Assembly (NCBI RefSeq): GCF_002075795.1
Contig: NZ_CP020472.1
Location: forward strand, 1,285,001 to 1,349,000
Source of the DNA: Shewanella japonica
Lineage (GTDB): Bacteria; Pseudomonadota; Gammaproteobacteria; Enterobacterales; Shewanellaceae
Length of the DNA stretch: 64,000 nucleotides
Direction: 5' to 3'
Shown piece after piece: positions 53,755 through 63,087 of this stretch. Position 1 is the stretch's first letter. Every line of letters starts with the position of its first letter. A program made the translations under genes and the position numbers. The notes under the pieces were generated by a model. That model was not told the DNA's origin and did no database searches. It saw nothing but the letters and a program-made list of their open reading frames with translations.

Positions 53755-56373
53755 TTATAATGTTGAAGTGATCGATTTGACTAATTTTTCCTGCAGTTCA
53801 GCTTGCTCCAATTCAGTTAACTGTGCGCCATGTTGATTAGATAATGCAAATACATTATCAGCACGTTCGCCCACAGTACTAATTGCAGCTGAATGAATGT
53901 TGAGATCGAGTGCTCTAAAGGCACTGGCAATTTGCCCCATAAATTCATGGGTTTCTAATGCCAGTACATGCACTAGTGTGCGGTCGGCCTTCTTAGAGTG
54001 AATAAACTCAATCGTAGGTTTATTATCAAAGTTTTTGGTATGGCGAGAAGGTCGAGTTTTAGGCGGTGACATATTGTCATCGAGTACCTGACGTAATTTT
54101 TTAATGACTTGTTTACGGCGTTGGGCACTAAAAATAGGTTTGCCATCAAAATCGAGCACTTTAAATGCTTCAACAACATATCCGTCTTTGGTTTTAGATA
54201 TTTGAGCTTGGTTAACGGAAATTTTTAGTGTCGACAGTGTGTTAAATAATGAAATAAATAATCCAGGTCTGTCTTTGGTGTAAACAAACACATCACTACA
54301 GCCTTTAACGCTACTGTCATCAAGTATGATGAGTGAGTGATCATCAGGATGATTTTCTTGTTCGTGGCTTAGAATACCTAGGCTGTATTTAGCAATTTCA
54401 CTTGGAATTGCATTACTAAAGAATGATAACGGTAACCGTTTCCACAAGGTATTTATTTCAGTAAGTTGAGCTTCACTAGGACTAATAATGCCTAAAGCAT
54501 CTTGTTTGTGCTCTCTGACGAGGGTTCTTAATTGCAACACATTTTCTAAACCATTTCTGAGCGCTTTTCGCGTTGCAAAATAGAGGTCGGTAAGTAAGCT
54601 TGCTTTCCAGTCATTCCATAAATCGTCATTGGTTGCTTGGATATCTGCAACTGTGAGGCAATATAGTGCATCAAGTTTTGTAATACTACCAACTGATTTT
54701 GCAAAGGTTTTAACCACTTCTGGGTCGTGTATATCCATTCGTTGAGACGTAATAGACATTAATAAATGTTGCTCAACTAACCAGCTGATTAATTGCTGTT
54801 GTGAGGTTTTTAACCCGTGAAACTTTGCGAATAGTTTGGCATCTACTGCGCCAAGCTCACTATGATCACCGCCACGACCTTTTGCTAAGTCATGGAATAA
54901 CGCTGCAAATAATATGGATTCTTTTGCTTGAAAACGTTCAAAAATATCAGCAGCCAGTTTTTGATCTGCTGGCACTTCATCTTGAGTTAAGCCATATATT
55001 TTTTTCAGTAGCTTATGAGTATGCTCATCTACTGTATATGCATGGAATAAATCAAACTGCATTTGACCTACGACTTCACGCCATTGAGGTAAGTAGGAGG
55101 CTAAAATACCGTGCTGATGCATTAAGGTTATTGCCAGACCCATTCCATGAGGGTGCTTAAATAAGCTAACAAATAACTCTCGGCAAACCTGATAATCTTG
55201 CAAGTCACCCATTAATCTTCGTCGCACTTGGCGCAATAGTCGTAATGTTTCTGGGGTGATACCCGTTACTTGCTCATGATAAATGGCAATAAAGGTAAAC
55301 ATCGACATGATTTGGGTACGATCAATAAAAACGTCTTGGTTTTGAGCGTGAATTTGCCCATTATAAATTTGGAAGTTTTCATTAATCTCAATTATCACAG
55401 GTGTTTTTTGTGGCACAATTTCACGTTCGAAATAAGCCATTAACATTAGATTTAGCTCACGAATACGTTTCATGGCTCTAAATAATTGGCGCATCATTTT
55501 TTCAATGGCGATATTACCGCTATCGCCAAAACCTTGCAGACGTGCAACTTCAGCTTGGTGCTGGAGTAATAATCGATTTTCAGAGCGGTTAGAGGCCTGA
55601 TGCAAAGCAAAACGGACACGCCAGATGAAGTTTTGACACTCCATAAACTCAGCGTATTCATCGTCAGTTAAAAATTTAAGTCGGCGTAGATCTTTTAAAC
55701 CATCAATAGAGAAATGCTTACGAGCAATCCAGGTAATGGTTTGAATATCCCTCATACCACCGGGACTGTTCTTTAAATTGGGCTCAATATTAAATGCGGT
55801 GCCTTGCGCCTTATTGTGACGCACTTTTTGTTCGTTATATTTAGCATCAAAAAATGCTTCACTTGACCAAATCGTTTCGCCATAAAGCTTACTCAGAACT
55901 TGGTGTTGGTGATTCTCGTGGCCACAGATATGTCTAATTTCTAGCAGTGTTGTCGCAATAGTGACATCTTCTGCGCAGGCTTTAAAAGTATCATCAAGTC
56001 GTCTTACTGCATGGCCCAAATCTAACCCTAAATCCCATAATTGAGTTAAAAAATGGCTTAAGGAGTTTGCGTCATGTGTTGATAAGTCACTGTCATGGAT
56101 AATGCAAATATCAATATCAGAAAAAGGGTGAAGTGTTTTACGCCCATAACCACCCACTGCATTTAAGGAAATGGTGCTGGTTTCAAACGGGGTAGCTTGC
56201 CAAAGGTGATTTAGTAAAATGTCGAAAAACTGCGCTCGATGCTGCAGTATTTCTGCGATAGAACAACTATTTATTTGTTGTTCTAACCAGGTATCAAACT
56301 CAGTAATGGATTGTTTTAGGTCTACAATGCTCATTTCTGGCTGTAAAATCGGATAAGCTGGTTGCAAAGACAT
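53755..56373 (-). CDS. glnD: Bifunctional uridylyltransferase/uridylyl-removing enzyme GlnD
   Basis: This 872-residue nitrogen sensor modifies PII proteins. The nucleotidyltransferase domain has NAVGGYGRKTLHPFSDIDI near 84-102 and the HD phosphohydrolase has LFHDLAKGRGGDHSELGA near 488-505. Two ACT domains, which sense glutamine, start near 695 (DVFVYTKDRPGLF) and 800 (TLVHVLALE). Length agrees with E. coli GlnD. The gene normally lies next to map; here rsuA is the divergent neighbour. Confidence 0.97.
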   Translation of the reverse strand: MSLQPAYPILQPEMSIVDLKQSITEFDTWLEQQINSCSIAEILQHRAQFFDILLNHLWQATPFETSTISLNAVGGYGRKTLHPFSDIDICIIHDSDLSTHDANSLSHFLTQLWDLGLDLGHAVRRLDDTFKACAEDVTIATTLLEIRHICGHENHQHQVLSKLYGETIWSSEAFFDAKYNEQKVRHNKAQGTAFNIEPNLKNSPGGMRDIQTITWIARKHFSIDGLKDLRRLKFLTDDEYAEFMECQNFIWRVRFALHQASNRSENRLLLQHQAEVARLQGFGDSGNIAIEKMMRQLFRAMKRIRELNLMLMAYFEREIVPQKTPVIIEINENFQIYNGQIHAQNQDVFIDRTQIMSMFTFIAIYHEQVTGITPETLRLLRQVRRRLMGDLQDYQVCRELFVSLFKHPHGMGLAITLMHQHGILASYLPQWREVVGQMQFDLFHAYTVDEHTHKLLKKIYGLTQDEVPADQKLAADIFERFQAKESILFAALFHDLAKGRGGDHSELGAVDAKLFAKFHGLKTSQQQLISWLVEQHLLMSITSQRMDIHDPEVVKTFAKSVGSITKLDALYCLTVADIQATNDDLWNDWKASLLTDLYFATRKALRNGLENVLQLRTLVREHKQDALGIISPSEAQLTEINTLWKRLPLSFFSNAIPSEIAKYSLGILSHEQENHPDDHSLIILDDSSVKGCSDVFVYTKDRPGLFISLFNTLSTLKISVNQAQISKTKDGYVVEAFKVLDFDGKPIFSAQRRKQVIKKLRQVLDDNMSPPKTRPSRHTKNFDNKPTIEFIHSKKADRTLVHVLALETHEFMGQIASAFRALDLNIHSAAISTVGERADNVFALSNQHGAQLTELEQAELQEKLVKSITSTL

Positions 56374-56498
56374 GTTACTCCTTTATTGTTTTGCCTTTAA
56401 ACAGGGTATTCGATTTGGTTTGTTAACTCAAACGAAGTAACTAAATGAATCGGAATAAGTTAATTCTTTTAATTAGTTAATTGAGAATAAATTATAAA

Positions 56499-57203
56499 AT
56501 GCGAAGTAAGCGAAGTCGGTTAGATCAATTTTTTGCTCAAAAGCTGCAAATTTCTAAGAAAGCTGTCAGGCAATTATTGCTTGATAATCGCATTGAAGTG
56601 GATGGTGAAATTTGTAAGTCTGTCGATTTACAAATTGATGAATTTACTCATATACGCTTTGATGGTGAGTGGTTGCAACATCATACTCGGCAATACTATA
56701 TGTTAAATAAGCCTGATGGTGTAGTCAGCGCAACTAAAGACCGTATCCATCCCACTGCTTTGTCATTACTTGACAATATCGATCTGGATTTGATGCATAT
56801 TGCAGGTCGCCTAGATTTACATTCGACTGGATTACTATTAATTACCAACGACAGCCGTTGGTCTGAAATGCTGATGGCACCTGATACTAAGGTTAATAAG
56901 CAATACTTGGTGACGTTAGCAAACCCACTCGATGAAAGTTATATTGCTGGTTTTTTACAGGGGATGCATTTTGGATATGAAGATATAGTCACCAAGCCAG
57001 CAAAATTAGAAATCCTATCGACTTTTCAAGCTAGGGTGATTTTACAAGAAGGTAAGTATCATCAAATAAAGCGTATGTTTGGGCGCTTTAGAAATCCGGT
57101 TTTGGCATTACATCGTGAGTCGATAGGTAGTATCAAATTAGATACTCAACTCGAGTGTGGAAAATTTCGCCATTTAACTGAGGAAGAGATTTTAATGAAA
57201 TAA
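56499..57203 (+). CDS. rsuA: 16S rRNA pseudouridine-516 synthase RsuA
   Basis: The start is ATG 56499; the frame opens with TTG 56481. The product has 234 residues. An S4 RNA-binding domain (RLDQFFAQKL, LLDNRIEVDG) is followed by the synthase domain with MLNKPDGVVSATKD and the catalytic Asp in AGRLDLHSTGLLLITND near 105. YHQIKRMFGRFRN and LHRESIG are typical. It modifies U516 in 16S rRNA. RluE-type 23S synthases lack an S4 domain, which supports RsuA. Confidence 0.9.
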   Translation: MRSKRSRLDQFFAQKLQISKKAVRQLLLDNRIEVDGEICKSVDLQIDEFTHIRFDGEWLQHHTRQYYMLNKPDGVVSATKDRIHPTALSLLDNIDLDLMHIAGRLDLHSTGLLLITNDSRWSEMLMAPDTKVNKQYLVTLANPLDESYIAGFLQGMHFGYEDIVTKPAKLEILSTFQARVILQEGKYHQIKRMFGRFRNPVLALHRESIGSIKLDTQLECGKFRHLTEEEILMK

Positions 57204-57313
57204 TTTAGATAGATATGAGCAGATTCAAGATTAATAAGTCTGCACTGGATCAATATACTTTGTAAATATTAGTGCTAATGTTTTGGCTGGATGAAATTTA
57301 AACAGGCAATAAC

Positions 57314-58273
57314 ATGGATATAAAAGCACTAAAAAAAATTAGCGAACTTGATGTATTCAGTTTATTGGTTTTCAAAATTATCTATGAAACGGGGTTTGCC
57401 AATCTTGCTGCAAAAGAGCTTGGCGTTTCAGCGCCTAAAATTAGCCGCTGCCTCACAGCACTTAGGCTGACCTTTGACGACGAGTTGTTTTATCGTCGCC
57501 AGCAAGGTTTAAAACCTACCGCGTTAGCTGAACACCTTTATCAACCCATCTGCGAATTTTGTGAATCTGCCTCAAATATAGAAAGAATTGTTTGTGCAGG
57601 GAATAAAACCAATTCTTCTAAAGTCCTCAATATTGCTGTCACTCCTATCATTATTAATTCGCTGGCATTGTCTTTAGGCCGTGAAGAGGTAATGGATAAA
57701 TTGGGTAAAGTGAGGCTTCATTTATGGAACGAATACTCAGAAGAGAAAATTCATCAAGGTGATATCGATCTCGGGATTAATTTTGGCGGGGCATGTGTGA
57801 CTGAATTAGAGTCTCAAGTTATTGGTATTTCTACTTCTACTTCTATTGCTGCTCGGCGAAATCACCCTATTTGGAACAGCGGTTATATTGATTTAGAAGA
57901 AATTAGCAACTATCCGTTTTTGATACTTGAAGGAAAGGGGTTTAATGACAAATTAGATCCGTTTGAAATCTATTGTCGTCAATCGGGTATCGAACCCCCA
58001 AGCATCAGTCGGGTGACTTCAGTTTCAGAGTGGTTTTGTCATCTATTGACGATGAGAAGCTTCAGTTTTATGTCGACTGCTGAATCCAAAGTGTTGGGTA
58101 GCTTAGACGATATACGTGTAGAAAAGCTCCCCGCTTTTGAAAGACAAAAATTGGTGGGTAAATGTTTATCCCCTGAGTACAACATTATTGAACGTTCATC
58201 GCCTTATAGACGTTACTGTGAAAATAGCAGAGAAATTATATTGGACTCAGTGAAGTATTTGATCAGTTTGTAA
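57314..58273 (+). CDS. LysR-family transcriptional regulator
   Basis: This 319-residue protein has an N-terminal winged helix (about 12-72: FANLAAKELGVSAPKISRCL, then ALRLTFDDELFYRRQQGLKPT) and a LysR substrate-binding domain. The latter includes FLILEGKGFNDKLDP near 200. The DNA it binds and the inducer are unknown. It is on the same strand as the decaheme cytochrome gene, 407 bp upstream of it, but a terminator follows, so they are not co-transcribed; control of the cytochrome is conceivable but unproven. Confidence 0.88.
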   Translation: MDIKALKKISELDVFSLLVFKIIYETGFANLAAKELGVSAPKISRCLTALRLTFDDELFYRRQQGLKPTALAEHLYQPICEFCESASNIERIVCAGNKTNSSKVLNIAVTPIIINSLALSLGREEVMDKLGKVRLHLWNEYSEEKIHQGDIDLGINFGGACVTELESQVIGISTSTSIAARRNHPIWNSGYIDLEEISNYPFLILEGKGFNDKLDPFEIYCRQSGIEPPSISRVTSVSEWFCHLLTMRSFSFMSTAESKVLGSLDDIRVEKLPAFERQKLVGKCLSPEYNIIERSSPYRRYCENSREIILDSVKYLISL

Positions 58274-58680
58274 CGCATAGTTTCTCGAAATAAACGCCTC
58301 AAATGAAGCCGAAAGGCTTCTTTTTTTAACCTTCAAATTAAGTCTGGTTTTTGAGTTTGTTTACCGTGTTTAAATGAGTTTATTTCTACTCAGAAGATAG
58401 TACCTATTACCCATCATTTTGTTACTTTGTTTTCCTCCCAGTTTTGCTGATTATAAAATTGTAAATATTATAAATTGAACTCAAACTATCAAATAAAAGC
58501 AATAAGTTATGTGAGTTTTACATAGCGAAATTGCTAAGCTCGAATTGTGCAATTTTTAGCTAAGAATCTTTAAATTTCAATCACAATTACCACACAAGTT
58601 TAATACATATTACAGGCTGTCTTTTATATTGGAATCACTGCCACGGCAGAATCAAATACCTAAAATAAAGGGATACGATA
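58274..58680. other. 407-bp region upstream of the decaheme cytochrome gene
   Basis: It carries the LysR-gene terminator and an AT-rich upstream region. TATGTGAGTTTTACATA near 58508 has CRP-like symmetry, but its right half is a poor match. No gene seen. Confidence 0.5.
58305..58328 (+). terminator. Terminator after the LysR gene
   Basis: GAAGCC and GGCTTC pair around GAAA and are followed by seven T. Confidence 0.9.
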
Positions 58681-60981
58681 ATGAGAACTTATAAGAGAAC
58701 AATACTCGCAACAGCGTTGATGGCTGTTATCGGGTTAGTGGGATGCAGTGATGGTGAAGATGGCCAAGATGGGGCTCCGGGTGAGCCAGGGGCACCTGGT
58801 GAACCGGGTACACCTGCGGGTAATGTTGTTTCAACAGTAGAATCTGCAGCAGACTTTATATTAACGGTTGCACCAGAAGATATCGTTGTAGTGGGGAGCG
58901 AAGAATTTTCTGTTAAATTTACTGCCACAGGTAAAAATTCAGCAGGTGAATCTTTACCTTTTACTGGTTTAGAGCAAGTGGCTATTTATGTGGCTAACCA
59001 AACGGAAAATATGGCTGATACCGGTGCACCTCTCGTTTGGGAAAGTAATGGTTTAGCAAATGATTTTAGCTACAGCATGTATTGTACGCCTACGGGCAAA
59101 GCAGATTCATGGGGAACAGAGGTAGATGCCTGTACTCTGGTTGAAGATGAAGCCAATCCTGGTACATATACCGGGACTTGGGAGCATGATGGTAATGCGC
59201 CTATTGTCTTAGAAAATGGGGATGCTAATAGTCTTCATCGTGTCATGGTTCGAACTTATAATATTGTCGATAGTTCTGGCACATCGGTTTCAGATAAACT
59301 GCTTTCTACCCCAATTGACTTTATTCCTGCGACTAATGAAATCGCAATTTCAGAGAAAGACTCCGTTTCAAATGCGGCATGTATTAAATGTCACGGCCAG
59401 TTAGATGGTTATGAAGATACTGATTCACGTATCGCTGATCTTAGCGCGCACCATAATTATCAAAAAGTAGAAAACTGTGTGTCTTGTCATAACCCTTCTT
59501 ATCCAGTGACGGATGAAGAAGCGGAAGCCTTAGGTTATAACCTTAACTTTAATGCCATGATCCACACCATTCACGCTGGTCATCATATTGATAATCTAGA
59601 AGGTGCAGCTAAAGAGATGTTCTCTGAAATTGCCTTCCCTGCAGAGTTGAATGAATGTACAACATGTCACGACAACGGTACTCAGTGGAATGACAATGTT
59701 TATGCAGAAGCCTGTGTGTCTTGCCATACCAATGTTGATTTTGAAACTGGTGAAGGTCACTTAGGAATTGTGCCTGAAAGTGATGCTTCATGTTCAGGTT
59801 GTCATGGTGCGGGCAGTTTAAGTCCTATGCAAGCACATGGTGTTGGCGGCAGAGATGAGTTAGCTGATAAGTTTATTATTGATATTCAATCAGTAGAAGT
59901 AGAAGCTTCAGCAACTGCTGGGATGTCTACGTTAGTCGTTACGTCAGAAGTGAGCATGAATGGCTCCTTACTTGATGCTGCAACCTATGCGTCAATCACA
60001 GATTATATGACTAATGCAGGTCGTGGTTTATTAATCGGCACGTTAGATGCAGATACAGGCGCTGTGTCACATGGCTACGGTGCCGATGGTGGATTTAAAA
60101 TGGACTTCGTTGGTGGCGTGATGAGTTCTGATGGCGTAGTCGTTAACGAAGCTGAATTTGCGACTGATTTATTAGTGGGTCCAATTTACGCAACGGCTGA
60201 AGTGCAATTATGCGGCTCAGGAAGTGAAATTGTCGAGTGTACCCAAGATGATGATGGCAATATTCTTGAAATGGGCGTGGCGAATCTGGCTGAGACTAAG
60301 TACTTTAACCTAACGCCTGATGCAGATATTGTTGAGATGCGTATCGCTGATGCAGATCGTACTTCAATTAGTGAAGCTAAGTGTAATGATTGTCATGGTA
60401 ACTTAACGCATATAAAAAGCACTCACGGTGTCACTGAGTTCACACAATGTGCTTATTGTCATAGCGAAAACTTAGGTGGTTCTCCTACTTATCACCCTAC
60501 AGTATCGTATAAAACTGACGAAGTAGATGCTGATGGCAATGCAATATGGGATGTCGTTGAAGGTTTATCTTTTGCTAACCGAGACCTCGTTACTGTTGCT
60601 CATAGATTCCATGCTGGCTACTGGGATGGCGAACCAGCTGTATACCGTGATGCTGAAGGCAATCTTAATGGGTACTCTGCAATGTTAAATAATTGTCAGG
60701 CTTGCCATAAAGAAGATAGCACCGTATTTGCTGCAGATGGTGGATTAACATCAGGTAAACGCTCTGTCGAAACTGATGCTGGTTTCATCTCGCCAATCTC
60801 TGAAGCTTGTCGTAGTTGTCACGTGAGTGCCTCTGCATTAGCTCACTTCAAGAGTAATGGCGCTTATGTACAGGATGAACCTGGTTCAGTGGTTGATTTA
60901 CCGATTGAGTCTTGTTCAACGTGTCATGCCGAAGGTAAAACCTATGGTGTTGACGTGATGCATAGTGGAACAAGTCATTAA
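58681..60981 (+). CDS. OmcA/MtrC-family decaheme c-type cytochrome (surface lipoprotein)
   Basis: The 766-residue protein has lipobox Leu-Val-Gly-Cys (Cys22) and then a collagen-like linker DGAPGEPGAPGEPGTPAG. Ten CXXCH hemes are present: CIKCH 234, CVSCH 266, CTTCH 326, CVSCH 345, CSGCH 371, then CNDCH near 568, CAYCH, CQACH, CRSCH and CSTCH near 745. Two likely disulfides occur: CX15C (135-151) in domain I and CX8C (CGSGSEIVEC) in domain III. This is the four-domain layout of extracellular reductases that pass electrons to minerals or soluble acceptors. There is no MtrA, MtrB or other Mtr partner in the window, so it is an orphan; length exceeds MtrC and is near OmcA. Confidence 0.95.
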   Translation: MRTYKRTILATALMAVIGLVGCSDGEDGQDGAPGEPGAPGEPGTPAGNVVSTVESAADFILTVAPEDIVVVGSEEFSVKFTATGKNSAGESLPFTGLEQVAIYVANQTENMADTGAPLVWESNGLANDFSYSMYCTPTGKADSWGTEVDACTLVEDEANPGTYTGTWEHDGNAPIVLENGDANSLHRVMVRTYNIVDSSGTSVSDKLLSTPIDFIPATNEIAISEKDSVSNAACIKCHGQLDGYEDTDSRIADLSAHHNYQKVENCVSCHNPSYPVTDEEAEALGYNLNFNAMIHTIHAGHHIDNLEGAAKEMFSEIAFPAELNECTTCHDNGTQWNDNVYAEACVSCHTNVDFETGEGHLGIVPESDASCSGCHGAGSLSPMQAHGVGGRDELADKFIIDIQSVEVEASATAGMSTLVVTSEVSMNGSLLDAATYASITDYMTNAGRGLLIGTLDADTGAVSHGYGADGGFKMDFVGGVMSSDGVVVNEAEFATDLLVGPIYATAEVQLCGSGSEIVECTQDDDGNILEMGVANLAETKYFNLTPDADIVEMRIADADRTSISEAKCNDCHGNLTHIKSTHGVTEFTQCAYCHSENLGGSPTYHPTVSYKTDEVDADGNAIWDVVEGLSFANRDLVTVAHRFHAGYWDGEPAVYRDAEGNLNGYSAMLNNCQACHKEDSTVFAADGGLTSGKRSVETDAGFISPISEACRSCHVSASALAHFKSNGAYVQDEPGSVVDLPIESCSTCHAEGKTYGVDVMHSGTSH

Positions 60982-61046
60982 AGATTTTTCGGTTTATTAG
61001 CATGCTAAAAAGGTTACGATAACTTTTTGTGATTAGCATAATGATT

Positions 61047-61070
61047 AAAGGAGCCTTAGGGCTCCTTTTT
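61047..61070 (+). terminator. Terminator after the decaheme cytochrome gene
   Basis: AAAGGAGCC and GGCTCCTTTTT pair around TTAG, about 65 bp after the stop. Confidence 0.88.
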
Positions 61071-61201
61071 ATGTTTTATTGCTTAGAAAAGGGTTAACAA
61101 TGCAATCGCGAATTCAAATAGTTCAGAGTGAAGAGTTTAACGTGTAGCGTCATGAAGTATGACCTTGAATTTTTACACTACTTTAATAACACTTGCTCAA
61201 T

Positions 61202-61231
61202 AAAAAAGCTGACATCATAGTCAGCTTTTTA
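61202..61231. terminator. Terminator of the POT transporter gene
   Basis: AAAAAAGCTGAC and GTCAGCTTTTT pair around ATCATA, with T-runs on both strands. Confidence 0.9.
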
Positions 61232-61254
61232 CTATTTACATACTGAGTTTGGTA

Positions 61255-62781
61255 TTAGCTTTGTTGTAATTTGTACAACCATTTACCGTAAAGGAAAATA
61301 CCTACTGCTGAAATAGTGCCGATGGCAGCGATGATATACCACGCCATACCAATGTTATGGGTGTTATACAGCAAGGTAGTGAGTTCTTGAGCCGGTTCAC
61401 CTGTGAAAGTCACTAATGTACTAAAGGCTTCACCTTGCGGAATAGCGCCAATTGTAGCAGCATCCATGCCTCGCTCAGCAAGGAGTTGTAGTGAGAATAC
61501 TTCTTTTGATGCGTACATTTCATATAACTTAGGGCCAAAGTAGCCTTCAAGAGTCCAGCCAATCCCTTGCGGTAACATCACAAAACCTAAGTACATCGCT
61601 TTTTTGCCTTCAGGGGCAATATTACCCATGAACTCGTTTTTCTTCGGGCTAATCATCATTTCACCGAAAGAGAACATAGCAATGGCTAGTACAATCATCC
61701 ATGCCGCATTAGTTGCACCTATAAATACAAATGCGAGGATACTCAGCAAACAACCACCTAGCATTGCTGTGGTAATACGGTATTTAGCAGTAAGCGCAGC
61801 CACCAAAAAACAACTGGTCATAATCATACCAGCATTGAGGTTAAGCATGCCTTCTGGCATGACCTTAGTACCTGTGTTATCTAGGCCTAACCAGAATTGG
61901 AAAAAGCCATTAGATGTGCCGTCGGGGCCAAATAGCGAGGTCACAATCACACTGGTATCGACCCACTCTGCAATATGAATAGGCAATACATCAAATAAGG
62001 CATTGAACAAGAACCAGAAACCAGCAAACACTAGCATGTAGTAAATCACCACTGGTTTTTTAAGCTCGTTTAAGGCATCACGCCATAGGGCTTCTTGTTT
62101 AATTTCGCCAGATTTAATTTTACGATTTCGCTCAAGACGTTCTTCTTTTCCTGGCTCTTTATAAGCTAATAGAAATAAAAAGTTTAACGAGATAATGGCT
62201 GCACAGGCATAAAACACATTATCCCAAGATAATTGGCGCATATGCACAGCAACTAGCGGACCTAAGAACCCACCAATATTAACAACTTGGTAGAATATAC
62301 CCCAAGCCATTGAGGTGTTTTGTCTGCCAGTGGATAGCACTAAGGTACCTTGAATACCCGGTTTAAAAATACCTGTACCCGCCGCCAGCAAAATGGCGCC
62401 AAAGAGGAAACCATAAAAGCTTGGGAAGAAAGCCATGACAAGATAGCCAGCGATTTTAATTATCGTAGAGGCAAAAATGGTTTCTTTGTAACCAACGCGA
62501 TCTGATATGCCGCCCGTAAAGACAGGTATGAAGGTTTGCATGAAGGCCCAAATTGCGATGATCACACCATAATCGCTAAGGCTAATACCTAAGCCACCTT
62601 CAGAGGTGGGGGCTTTTGCATAAAGACCAGCACTGGCCTTTACACCGTAGTATGCGATACGTTCAACCAGCTCCATGCCGCCGACGATCCAAAAAATATA
62701 ACTCAGGCTGGCAATCGATGCCCACATCCCAAGTTGTTTTACTTCACTGAGGTCGTTACCTGAGTGTGAATTTTCACTCAT
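61255..62781 (-). CDS. POT/PTR-family proton-coupled oligopeptide transporter (MFS)
   Basis: This 508-residue carrier has about 12-14 membrane helices. Helix 1 has the POT motif ELVERIAYYG (ExxERxxYY), and helix 4 has GTGIFKPGIQG resembling the GTGLFKPN-type signature. The central cytoplasmic loop is charged. POT carriers import di- and tripeptides with protons. The overall fit is good but the second motif is altered, so the substrate class is tentative. Confidence 0.78.
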   Translation of the reverse strand: MSENSHSGNDLSEVKQLGMWASIASLSYIFWIVGGMELVERIAYYGVKASAGLYAKAPTSEGGLGISLSDYGVIIAIWAFMQTFIPVFTGGISDRVGYKETIFASTIIKIAGYLVMAFFPSFYGFLFGAILLAAGTGIFKPGIQGTLVLSTGRQNTSMAWGIFYQVVNIGGFLGPLVAVHMRQLSWDNVFYACAAIISLNFLFLLAYKEPGKEERLERNRKIKSGEIKQEALWRDALNELKKPVVIYYMLVFAGFWFLFNALFDVLPIHIAEWVDTSVIVTSLFGPDGTSNGFFQFWLGLDNTGTKVMPEGMLNLNAGMIMTSCFLVAALTAKYRITTAMLGGCLLSILAFVFIGATNAAWMIVLAIAMFSFGEMMISPKKNEFMGNIAPEGKKAMYLGFVMLPQGIGWTLEGYFGPKLYEMYASKEVFSLQLLAERGMDAATIGAIPQGEAFSTLVTFTGEPAQELTTLLYNTHNIGMAWYIIAAIGTISAVGIFLYGKWLYKLQQS

Positions 62782-63087
62782 ATCTCACCTTTTATTATGA
62801 TTATTATTAACATTAAGCTGGCAGACACTTTACCTAATTTGAAACAAAATACAAAAGAACTGTGATAAAAATTGCGCTTTATATTGAATGTTAAATCTTT
62901 GAGGGGCAGATTGGCGTCATGCGAGGGCTACACAATTGAAATATGGACTGATTATTGCGCAGGTTGCTGCTTTTTTAATTATGGATAACCGTTCTTCAAA
63001 TTATTTTTTAACCACTTAGGCACGATTTGTTATGAAGTAAAAAAGCGGTAACAACCAATCCATGGCTAATGAAGCGGCAACTGGGTG
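62782..63087. other. 306-bp gap between the POT transporter and the outer-membrane protein genes
   Basis: No gene, terminator or repeat that I can support. It should carry the transporter promoter, read to the left. Confidence 0.4.

Noticed and set aside
54801..55160. 119-codon plus-strand frame within glnD
   Set aside because: Antisense shadow of the conserved GlnD central domain.
58506..58526. Possible CRP site upstream of the decaheme cytochrome gene
   Set aside because: The left half (TGTGA) is good but the right half (CATAG) does not match TCACA; not strong enough to call.
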